Part shown: positions 1-4,924 of the stretch, one piece after another
Layout: each line of letters starts with the position of its first letter
Numbering within the stretch: position 1 is the stretch's first letter
NCBI GenBank assembly: GCA_030615035.1
Contig: JAUXAC010000030.1
Coordinates: 1 to 11,111, forward strand
From: Dehalococcoidia bacterium
Lineage (GTDB): Bacteria; Chloroflexota; Dehalococcoidia; Dehalococcoidales; RBG-16-60-22
Direction: 5' to 3'
Length of the DNA stretch: 11,111 nucleotides
The notes under the pieces: model-generated
What the model was told of the DNA's origin: nothing
The model's input: only the letters and a program-made list of their open reading frames with translations
The model's database searches: none
Made by a program: the position numbers and the translations under genes

Positions 1-41
1 ATCAGGGTAAACCCCTTCTCCCCTCTCTTTGGTAGTCTCAT
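1..41 (-). CDS. type IV prepilin, N-terminal fragment (fourth gene of array)
   Basis: Only the first 13 codons are in the window; the rest lies to the left. The ATG at 41 opens a class III leader, MRLPKRGEKG followed by FTLI, identical to the leader of the next pilin at 587. A GGAGG ribosome binding site lies a few bases upstream, and the leader region to the right repeats the one in front of the gene at 587. The prepilin peptidase would cut between Gly10 and Phe11. It is the fourth member of the tandem array. Whether the full gene is intact cannot be seen here. Confidence 0.85.
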   Translation of the reverse strand, partial: MRLPKRGEKGFTL

Positions 42-170
42 TTTCTAGCCTCCTTCTCACCTCACCCCATTTTATTGAGGTAAATATGCCACAGATTATT
101 AATACCCGGTGCTTGCTTGGTCCACCGTTCCAAGTAAATCAACAGTATAGGTGCCCTTGGTGGTGTCTGT
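1..170. repeat. long direct repeat, copy 1 (pilin start, spacer and previous pilin end)
   Basis: These 170 bases align without gaps with 547-716, with about six mismatches. The stretch 45-127 is identical to 591-673. The repeat spans the beginning of one pilin gene, the whole 57-bp spacer and the 3' end of the gene upstream of it. It therefore marks a duplication unit of 546 bp, one gene plus spacer. Confidence 0.9.
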
Positions 171-587
171 GGCCAAATAGTTGACATCTCCTTGGCTGGG
201 ATTAGGGAGAGCCGCGGCTCCTCCTGTTATGTCATGAGTATAAAGTAGGTATCCATCCTTATCAGTAGTTACTTCATAGTCATAACCCTCTGGGTCAGTT
301 ACTTTGTCAGCACTAGCCGCTACCGAGGTTGCATCGGGGAAGACAGCCATATTGCTGGTAGCTACGGCTACCGGATTGGGCAGTGTGCTCAACTGGTTAT
401 CAACCATCAGGGCAATCACGGCTGTCTGGACGTTGGCGAACTCAGTGTCTGCCGCCTCCTCCTCACCGGCACCGATGAACCGCCCCACATTGGGGATAAC
501 CACCGCTGCCAGCACACCGAGGATGGCAACCACAATCAGCAACTCAATCAGGGTGAATCCCTTCTCTCCTCTTTTTGGTAGTCTCAT
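99..587 (-). CDS. type IV prepilin (third gene of array)
   Basis: A 162-residue major-pilin-like or pseudopilin protein. Residues 1-10 (MRLPKRGEKG) are a short, basic class III leader. Cleavage after Gly10 gives a mature protein starting FTLIE, with the conserved Glu5. Residues 11 to about 35 form the hydrophobic assembly helix that holds subunits in the membrane and in the fibre core. The rest is a small, Ala/Thr/Asp-rich globular domain without cysteines, ending in STGY. The ATG at 587 has a good Shine-Dalgarno (AAGGAGG, about 7 bases upstream). It lies 57 bp downstream of the preceding pilin and 57 bp before the next. Type IV pilus, competence pseudopilus or secretion pseudopilus cannot be told apart, since no assembly ATPase, platform protein or peptidase gene is in the window. 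Confidence 0.88.
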   Translation of the reverse strand: MRLPKRGEKGFTLIELLIVVAILGVLAAVVIPNVGRFIGAGEEEAADTEFANVQTAVIALMVDNQLSTLPNPVAVATSNMAVFPDATSVAASADKVTDPEGYDYEVTTDKDGYLLYTHDITGGAAALPNPSQGDVNYLATDTTKGTYTVDLLGTVDQASTGY

Positions 588-716
588 TTCCTAGCCTCCT
601 TCTCACCTCACCCCATTTTATTGAGGTAAATATGCCACAGATTATTAATACCCGGTGCTTGCTTGGTCCACCGCTCCAAGTAAATCAACAGTATAGGTGC
701 CCTTGGTGGTGTCTGT
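547..716. repeat. long direct repeat, copy 2 (pilin start, spacer and previous pilin end)
   Basis: Second copy of the repeat at 1-170, offset by 546 bases. The noncoding spacer is as well conserved as the coding parts, which favours recent duplication or gene conversion over selection on protein alone. Within the spacer a 6-bp inverted repeat (ACCTCA at 605-610, TGAGGT at 622-627) lies just upstream of the ribosome binding site of the gene at 587. It is also preserved in copy 1. Confidence 0.9.
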
Positions 717-1118
717 AGCAAGATAGTTGACCAGCCCGATTGCGGCATCGCCGTCAGCAATTATATCGTGCTGGTAGAGTAGATATCCATTGCCGTCCAA
801 AGCTACGTATGTAGCTCCCTCTGGGTCAGTTAGTTTGTCAGCGCTACCCGCTACTGACGTAGCATCGGGGAAGAGAGCCATATTGCTGGTAGCTACGGCT
901 ACCGGATTGGGCAATTCGCTCAACTCGTTATCGGTCATCAGGGCAATCACGGCTGTCTGGACATTGGCAAACTCAGTTGCTGCCGCTTCCTCCTCACCGG
1001 CGCCGATGAACCGCCCCACATTGGGGATAACCACGGCTGCCAGCACACCAAGAATGGCAACCACAATCAGCAGCTCAATCAGGGTAAAACCCTTCTCTCC
1101 TCTCCCTGGCATTCTCAT
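645..1118 (-). CDS. type IV prepilin (second gene of array)
   Basis: A 157-residue prepilin. I place the start at 1118 because it gives the same short leader (MRMPGRGEKG, cut before FTLIE) as the neighbours and has an AGGAGGTG ribosome binding site 6-7 bases upstream. An in-frame start at 1166 would add 16 residues and spoil the compact leader. The first 50 or so mature residues almost match the gene at 99-587, as does the C-terminal stretch from TKGTYTVDLLG to STGY. The segment between, about residues 90-130, differs and is shorter. This match at both ends with divergence in the middle marks the two genes as recent duplicates. The protein would be inserted in the inner membrane, cut by prepilin peptidase and polymerised into a fibre. 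Confidence 0.88.
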   Translation of the reverse strand: MRMPGRGEKGFTLIELLIVVAILGVLAAVVIPNVGRFIGAGEEEAAATEFANVQTAVIALMTDNELSELPNPVAVATSNMALFPDATSVAGSADKLTDPEGATYVALDGNGYLLYQHDIIADGDAAIGLVNYLATDTTKGTYTVDLLGAVDQASTGY

Positions 1119-1169
1119 TTTTTCACCTCCTCCTTGCCTTATTTTCCCTTGGCTAATATTTAGCACAGA

Positions 1170-1655
1170 TTACTCGTAACCGGTGGTATCTTGCTCTACC
1201 GTTCCCGAAGCATTAACATAGTAGGTGCCCTTGGTGATTTCGGTGGCGACATAGTTGACCAGGGTGTCTGTCGTTGCGTCGGCATCTATATCGTGCTGAT
1301 AGAGGATGAAGCCATCCTTGTCAGAGCCGTCGGTGTATGCATCTCCATTCGGGTCATTCAGCTTCTTGCCGCTTGCGATTGTCGCAGTAGAGGGGAATTG
1401 GCTCATATTGTCAGTAGCAGCAGCCTCTAAGACGAACGTCAAAGCTGGTAATTCACTCAGCCCGTTATCGGTCATCATGGCAATCACCGCTGTCTGGATG
1501 TTGGTCCTCTCGGTTGCCGCCGCCTCCGTTTCGCCCCTGCCGATGAACCGCCCCACGTTGGGGATGACCACCGCCGCCAGCACGCCGAGGATGGCGACCA
1601 CAATCAGCAGCTCAATCAGGGTGAACCCCTTCTCGCCTCTTTTGGGCATTCTCAT
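1170..1655 (-). CDS. type IV prepilin (first gene of array)
   Basis: A 161-residue prepilin and the promoter-proximal gene of the array. Its leader MRMPKRGEKG is followed by the mature start FTLIE and a hydrophobic helix nearly identical to those of the other copies. It is the most divergent copy: the helix is followed by GRGETEAA rather than GAGEEEAA, the globular part differs (it contains LNDPNGDAYTDGSDKDGF), and it ends TTGYE instead of STGY. The ATG at 1655 has an AAGGAGGTG ribosome binding site. A predicted sigma-70 promoter lies about 70 bp upstream and could drive the whole array. The next pilin starts 51 bp after its stop. Its sequence distance suggests it split off before the later duplication of the other copies. 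Confidence 0.88.
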   Translation of the reverse strand: MRMPKRGEKGFTLIELLIVVAILGVLAAVVIPNVGRFIGRGETEAAATERTNIQTAVIAMMTDNGLSELPALTFVLEAAATDNMSQFPSTATIASGKKLNDPNGDAYTDGSDKDGFILYQHDIDADATTDTLVNYVATEITKGTYYVNASGTVEQDTTGYE

Positions 1656-1721
1656 TTTTCACCTCCTTTTCAATTATTTTGCCCTTTTTAATGACTAACC
1701 AGGTGTTGGTGGCACAACACC

Positions 1722-1757
1722 ATCATAAATCATAGGGCATGGTGATGTTACCTGCAA
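1722..1757 (-). promoter_or_regulatory. predicted sigma-70 promoter for pilin array
   Basis: Read on the minus strand, TTGCAG (1752-1757) is followed after 17 bp by TATGAT (1729-1734). A second TATGAT lies at 1722-1727. The -10 element fits well (5 of 6) and the -35 moderately (3 of 6). The expected 5' untranslated leader is roughly 65 bases. It begins with a 7-bp inverted repeat (GGTGTTG at 1702-1708, CAACACC at 1715-1721) that could be an operator or an mRNA hairpin. Confidence 0.4.
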
Positions 1758-1760
1758 TCC

Positions 1761-1840
1761 TGCGAATGGGTGATTTTTGAAGTAAGGGGGTAGTGCTTTT
1801 GGGTGATTACGCCGCTGTAGTGCGAGGTTATTGGGTGACC
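1761..1840. promoter_or_regulatory. phased direct repeats upstream of pilin promoter
   Basis: The motif TGC-NNN-TGGGTGATT occurs at 1761-1775 and 1794-1808. A related TTGGGTGACC occurs at 1831-1840. The GGGTGA cores start at 1768, 1801 and 1833, spaced 33 and 32 bp, about three helical turns. The set begins only a few bases upstream of the predicted -35 element. The spacing fits activator sites on one face of the DNA; the protein that binds is unknown. Confidence 0.4.
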
Positions 1841-1868
1841 TCACCCCTCAAAGAGTCTTCGACCTGTG

Positions 1869-1897
1869 TCCCCCTCTCCTTGATAAGGAGAGGGGGA
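1869..1897. repeat. perfect 13-bp inverted repeat
   Basis: Arms 1869-1881 (TCCCCCTCTCCTT) and 1885-1897 are perfectly complementary around a GAT loop. A similar hairpin with a three-base loop (TCCCTT, GTT, AAGGGA) lies at 4131-4145 in the intergenic region upstream of the kinase, which suggests a dispersed repeat family. Confidence 0.75.
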
Positions 1898-1907
1898 ATA
1901 TTTTGAA

Positions 1908-1929
1908 AAGAGGGGCTAGCGCCCCTCTT
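1908..1929 (-). terminator. possible intrinsic terminator of the two-component operon
   Basis: A 9-bp stem has arms AAGAGGGGC (1908-1916) and GCCCCTCTT (1921-1929) around a four-base loop. On the minus strand the stem runs into TTTTC and an A/T-rich tract. It lies about 250 bp past the response regulator stop. It may equally be one more copy of the repeat family, as the T-run is short. Confidence 0.3.
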
Positions 1930-2021
1930 AAACACCCCCAAACTGGAGGGACGGGCCGGTGCCCCTCTTAAACACCCCGAAACTGGAAGGAGAGGTTGGT
2001 GCCCCTCTTAAACGCCCCGAC
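1921..2021. repeat. 40-bp tandem repeat, about 2.5 copies
   Basis: Units start at 1921, 1961 and 2001, each opening with GCCCCTCTTAAACRCCCC. The first two units are 40 bp, and the third stops after about 20 bp. Similarity between units 1 and 2 is high in the first half and weaker in the second (CTGGAGGGACGGGCCGGT against CTGGAAGGAGAGGTTGGT). The function is unknown. Confidence 0.8.
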
Positions 2022-2053
2022 AATCATTAAATAAGAGCAAGGAAAGTTAACGA

Positions 2054-2109
2054 GAGGCGAAGCCTCCAAATATGTTTATGGGAGATTTAGAGGGATGAAG
2101 CCCCTCTAA
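2054..2109. repeat. two short hairpins of the intergenic repeat type
   Basis: The first has arms GAGGC (2054-2058) and GCCTC (2062-2066) around GAA, so it contains GCGAAGC, a heptamer known to form an exceptionally stable DNA mini-hairpin. The second has perfect 8-bp arms TTAGAGGG (2087-2094) and CCCTCTAA (2102-2109). Neither is followed by a T-run on the minus strand. Confidence 0.6.
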
Positions 2110-2120
2110 CATAACTACTA

Positions 2121-2165
2121 CCCCCTTCCCCTTTTTTTGGGGATGGGGGATAATGGGGGAGGGGG
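2121..2165 (+). other. G-quadruplex motif overlapping a C/G hairpin
   Basis: On the plus strand four G-runs, 2139-2142, 2145-2149, 2155-2159 and 2161-2165, are separated by loops AT, ATAAT and A, which meets the usual G-quadruplex rule with four-tetrad potential. The first two runs can instead pair with C-runs at 2121-2125 and 2128-2131 around a T7 loop. The motif ends 14 bp from the response regulator stop, on the template strand, so it could hinder RNA polymerase there. No U-tract suitable for normal termination follows. Confidence 0.55.
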
Positions 2166-2178
2166 TTAATAAACAATC

Positions 2179-2850
2179 TTATTGTTCCTTGTATTTGACA
2201 AGCCCTTTTTCAACTGCGTAAGCCGCTGCCTGACTTCGGTTTGCCAGGTGCAGCTTCTCCATAATATTGCGCAGGTGTGTCTTCACCGTGTTCTCGGAAA
2301 TGAACAGGGAATCAGCAATTTGCTTGTTGGTTGCCCCCTGAGCCACCAGTTGCAGCACCTCTCCCTCTCGTGGGCTCAAGTTAGAATCAGTTTCCTGAAT
2401 AGCTTCCCTCTTCCCCTCGGCTTCCAAGCCTTTGAACTCAGTGAGCAGCTTTGTTGCCATAATGGGAGAGACTATTACTCCACCCTGGGTAATATGAAGG
2501 ATAGCCTGAATCAGTTCCTCTGGTTCGGTGTTCTTAAGAATGTAGCCCTTGGCACCAAATTTTACGGCGGCAAAGAGGTCAGCCTCGTTGTCAGAGACGG
2601 TCAGGACGAGGATATTGACCTGAGGCATCTTTGTCTGGAGAGCTTGAGTGGCTTCCAAGCCGCTACAATGTGGCATATTGAGGTCCATCAGAACTATGTC
2701 GGGGACAATTGCTTCGGCCTTTTCTATCGCCTCCAGTCCGTCTGATGCCTCCCCCACCACTTCCAAATTTTCATGGTTGGCCAGCACCGCAGTGATGCCA
2801 CGACGAAATAGGGCGTGGTCATCCACCACCAGCACTTTAATGGGGTTCAT
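2179..2850 (-). CDS. NarL/FixJ-family response regulator
   Basis: A 223-residue cytoplasmic transcription factor. Residues 5 to about 120 are a receiver domain with the acidic pair Asp10-Asp11, phospho-acceptor Asp56 (in VLMDLNMP), Thr84 and Lys106. Residues about 157-217 are a LuxR/GerE helix-turn-helix, with the typical LSPREGEVLQLVAQG and the recognition region ISENTVKTHLRNI. Phosphorylation of Asp56 by the kinase encoded just upstream should free the DNA-binding domain and promote dimer binding. The ATG at 2850 comes one base after the kinase stop codon, with a weak GAGG ribosome binding site inside the end of the kinase gene, so translation is probably coupled. The length is normal. The target genes are unknown; the pilin array downstream and the hydrogenase operon upstream are the nearest candidates. 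Confidence 0.95.
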   Translation of the reverse strand: MNPIKVLVVDDHALFRRGITAVLANHENLEVVGEASDGLEAIEKAEAIVPDIVLMDLNMPHCSGLEATQALQTKMPQVNILVLTVSDNEADLFAAVKFGAKGYILKNTEPEELIQAILHITQGGVIVSPIMATKLLTEFKGLEAEGKREAIQETDSNLSPREGEVLQLVAQGATNKQIADSLFISENTVKTHLRNIMEKLHLANRSQAAAYAVEKGLVKYKEQ

Positions 2851-2851
2851 T

Positions 2852-4030
2852 TCACAACCTCACTTTCTCAATGGGGAGGCTGACCCTTAACTCTGTTCCC
2901 TCCCCCGGGGCGGTAGTGATGGTCAAACTGCCTCCGAGCCCCTCTGCCCTCTCTTTTATGATGTTTAACCCGTGGTAGCCGGGAGGGGCTTTTTCAAGGT
3001 CGGAAAGGTTGAAGCCCTGCCCATTGTCCCTGACTATCATCTCCACTGACGTATCGGTATTTTCCAGTTTCACTTCTACCTCATTGGCTAGGGCGTGTCT
3101 TCTGACATTAGTCAGTGCCTCCTGGGCGATGCGCAGTAGTTGCAATTCGACAACCGGGGAAAGCTTGGTGAAGGGTTTAGAGACACGAAATTTAACTGGA
3201 ATAGCGTTATTATTGCTGAATTCCCGGATATAGTTGGCCAGGGCTGTTGTTACGGGAAGACTTTTTATCTCGGTGCTTAATTGGTCGATGGATTCCCTGA
3301 TATCCTCGTAGGTATCCCGCACTACTTTCTGGACTTCGCCAATCTCGGTGAGTGCTTGCACCGTGTTCTGTGAGGCGACTGAATCACTTACTGCCTTTGT
3401 TTTCAGATTAAGGTAACTCAGTGACTGTGCTACGCCGTCGTGTATTTCCCGTGCAATTCTTCGGCGCTCTTCAATAATAGCCTCCCTTTCTATGCGCCGG
3501 CGAATGTTCAGATTGATGCGGTAAGGCACCATGGCAACGACAAAACAGAAAAGGGTGTAGATTATCAGCAGGGTGAGATTGTATCCCTGCATAACCCAGG
3601 CAATTCTCTCCGTGAACTGGCTCAGAGTCAGGTGGGCAATGGAGAGGGAGAGGGAGGCAGTGGCTGCCAGGGTAAGGGCAATCTTTTCCTCAAAGAGAAG
3701 GGCGGCGGTCATAATGGGAGCGAGGGAATAGAGCAAAAAGGGGCTGTTCAGGCCGCCGGTGTAGATAACCAGCAGGATGCAAATCAAAAAGTCGCCTATC
3801 AGGATTAGATAGGTCATCGTGCCTCTCTCCCGCCAGCGGAGAGGAGAGAAGACTCTCAAGACGGAATAGGCGGCGAGTGCAAACATCAGGATTATATAGA
3901 ATTGCATGGTAGGCATTACTTGCAGATAGCTCCCCAGTGGAACCTGGGTGAACATCACCGCCAGTGCGTACGCCAAAAAGCGGTAGACAGCTAGAAACTG
4001 GTAGGCTTCCCTTTCATACCTGGTCTGCAT
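2852..4030 (-). CDS. NarX/DegS-type sensor histidine kinase (HisKA_3)
   Basis: A 392-residue membrane sensor kinase. About six hydrophobic segments fill residues 10-170 with only short loops, so the signal is probably sensed in or at the membrane rather than by a large outer domain. A basic linker (residues 175-190) leads to the HisKA_3 dimerisation domain, with phospho-acceptor His197 in RRRIAREIHDGVAQSL. The ATPase domain has an N box (QEALTNVRRHA, 303-313), a G1 box (DNGQGF, 335-340) and a GYHGL/GEGTEL region near 351-382. It would autophosphorylate His197 and pass the phosphate to Asp56 of the regulator encoded one base downstream. The ATG at 4030 has an AGAAGG ribosome binding site 7 bases upstream. 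No PAS, GAF or HAMP domain is apparent, and the signal is unknown. Confidence 0.93.
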   Translation of the reverse strand: MQTRYEREAYQFLAVYRFLAYALAVMFTQVPLGSYLQVMPTMQFYIILMFALAAYSVLRVFSPLRWRERGTMTYLILIGDFLICILLVIYTGGLNSPFLLYSLAPIMTAALLFEEKIALTLAATASLSLSIAHLTLSQFTERIAWVMQGYNLTLLIIYTLFCFVVAMVPYRINLNIRRRIEREAIIEERRRIAREIHDGVAQSLSYLNLKTKAVSDSVASQNTVQALTEIGEVQKVVRDTYEDIRESIDQLSTEIKSLPVTTALANYIREFSNNNAIPVKFRVSKPFTKLSPVVELQLLRIAQEALTNVRRHALANEVEVKLENTDTSVEMIVRDNGQGFNLSDLEKAPPGYHGLNIIKERAEGLGGSLTITTAPGEGTELRVSLPIEKVRL

Positions 4031-4057
4031 GTTTGTACCTTCTTGCTAGTAGTCTAA

Positions 4058-4086
4058 ATAGTAGTTCGTCAAATAGCGAATGTCAA
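4058..4086 (-). promoter_or_regulatory. strong sigma-70-like promoter of the two-component operon
   Basis: On the minus strand a consensus TTGACA (4081-4086) is followed after exactly 17 bp by TACTAT (4058-4063). The spacer contains an interrupted palindrome, TTCG (4065-4068) and CGAA (4077-4080). A longer inverted pair, CAAATAG (4070-4076) and CTATTTG (4102-4108), flanks the -35. Both could be operators for autoregulation. The predicted leader is about 20 bases, enough for the kinase ribosome binding site. Confidence 0.6.
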
Positions 4087-4141
4087 GGAGTTAAAACGAG
4101 ACTATTTGGTAAGCTATCCCCCTGACTTCCTCCCTTGTTAA

Positions 4142-4168
4142 GGGAAAGGGGAGAGGGGGAAAAGGGGG
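4142..4168 (+). other. G-quadruplex motif behind the hydrogenase operon
   Basis: On the plus strand, G-runs at 4142-4144, 4148-4151, 4155-4159 and 4164-4168 are separated by AAA, AGA and AAAA. This is a second match to the G-quadruplex rule, with three-tetrad potential. As at 2139-2165, it lies on the template strand shortly after the stop codon of a minus-strand gene, here 30 bp. The last run overlaps the terminator-like hairpin. Confidence 0.5.
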
Positions 4169-4185
4169 AGCGAAGCTCCCTCTTT
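4160..4185 (-). terminator. likely intrinsic terminator of the hydrogenase operon
   Basis: On the minus strand arms 4175-4185 and 4161-4171 form an 11-bp stem with one A-C mismatch around a TTC loop. Transcription then passes into TTTTCCCC. It lies 13 bp past the stop of the last gene of the operon. The core reads GCGAAGC on the plus strand, as in the hairpin at 2054-2066, so it also belongs to the intergenic repeat family. The T-run is short, and part of it is in the stem. Confidence 0.45.
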
Positions 4186-4197
4186 GCACCACAGTAG

Positions 4198-4923
4198 CTA
4201 TAGTGTCTGATTGGCTAGCTCAAGATGATACCTGGTATACCTCTCCAGGTTCTGCACTTGCCTTGGGCTCAGCATCTCGCAAGCCCAGTCCCAGTGGAAG
4301 GAGACAAAAGCACCTATTTGGCAGTCGGTAATAAATCCTGTGCCATTGAGCTGACGTAGCACCCTTTTCTCCCTCGGTTCACCCAGCTTCAGCTTGCCGC
4401 ATTCCAATACCAGTGGTTGATGTTCCACGACCAAGTTAGTTGCTTCCATTTCCTTGACCCGACCCCAGCCAATGCGACAGTTTTCCATAGTCTCCAAGCT
4501 ATGGCCAAGCATGCCCGTGTGGCTGTGTACATCAAAGACGTGGAAATTGTGAAAAGGCCGGGCACCAAGAGGCGGCTTGCTCAGTAGGTGCCCTAGTGTC
4601 TTCGGGTTTAATCGCTTGGCGAATCGCTCACGTAGGGAATTGTAGAACTGGGTCAGGTCGACCCGGTCCAGTAGCTCGTTACCCAGCCAGTATGCCTCCA
4701 CGACACGAGCATCAAAAGCATCAGGGATGTGATTGCTACTGGCAATCAGCTTGAGATAGGGATAGGCTGCCTCAAACTTTTGCAGGATAATAATCAGTCC
4801 CGGATCAGTATGCGTTGCCGCGCAGTAATCAAAAAGAGTCCTATTATCGTCGCCGCCGCAATAACCGAGCTTATTTGGCATAAAAGCGTATCGGGCGAAC
4901 TTAATGGTTCCATCTATAATCAT
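4198..4923 (-). CDS. DUF6390-like protein, last gene of hydrogenase operon
   Basis: A 241-residue soluble protein of unknown function that I recognise, from memory and not from a search, as resembling the DUF6390 family. Visible family-like blocks are ARYAF with LGYCGG (residues 10-24), EAAYPYLKLIA (51-61), VVEAYWLGN (74-82), a His-rich HNFHVFDVHSHTG (125-137) and CRIGWGRV (149-156). Cys22, the His cluster and SFHWDWACE (208-216) could bind a metal, but this is inference. No signal peptide or membrane segment is seen. I chose the ATG at 4923: it follows the permease stop by one base (TGA-G-ATG), has GGAG 7 bases upstream and removes a basic 20-residue extension that overlaps the preceding gene. 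Its place behind hypA, hypC and the protease suggests a hydrogenase-related role, perhaps in maturation or assembly. No reaction can be assigned. Confidence 0.75.
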   Translation of the reverse strand: MIIDGTIKFARYAFMPNKLGYCGGDDNRTLFDYCAATHTDPGLIIILQKFEAAYPYLKLIASSNHIPDAFDARVVEAYWLGNELLDRVDLTQFYNSLRERFAKRLNPKTLGHLLSKPPLGARPFHNFHVFDVHSHTGMLGHSLETMENCRIGWGRVKEMEATNLVVEHQPLVLECGKLKLGEPREKRVLRQLNGTGFITDCQIGAFVSFHWDWACEMLSPRQVQNLERYTRYHLELANQTL

Positions 4924-4924
4924 C

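Larger units (their letters stand above)
1656..2178. other. 523-bp gene-free region between pilin array and response regulator
   Basis: No convincing gene is seen in any frame. The half next to the pilins (1700-1840) holds a predicted promoter, an inverted repeat and phased direct repeats. The half next to the response regulator (1865-2170) is packed with G/C-run hairpins, a 40-bp tandem repeat and a G-quadruplex motif. It looks like a cluster of degenerate intergenic repeat elements that also serves as the 3' end of the two-component operon. Confidence 0.7.

Noticed and set aside
1119..1166. N-terminal extension of the second pilin from an upstream ATG
   Set aside because: The internal start at 1118 has the better ribosome binding site and matches the leader of all other copies.
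99..1655. Electrically conductive pilins
   Set aside because: The mature sequences are longer than the short conductive type and poor in aromatic residues; no cytochrome genes are nearby.
304..1698. Long open frames on the plus strand opposite the pilin genes
   Set aside because: They mirror the conserved pilin codons in all copies, lack ribosome binding sites and encode no recognisable protein.
1709..1723. TGGCAC resembling a sigma-54 -24 element near the pilin start
   Set aside because: There is no GC-containing -12 element at the right distance, and the motif points away from the pilin genes.
1656..1860. Cyclic di-GMP riboswitch in the pilin leader
   Set aside because: I looked for the conserved GEMM core sequences on the minus strand and found none.
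1921..2021. Possible CRISPR array
   Set aside because: The units are directly adjacent without unique spacers, there are only 2.5 of them, and no cas gene is present.
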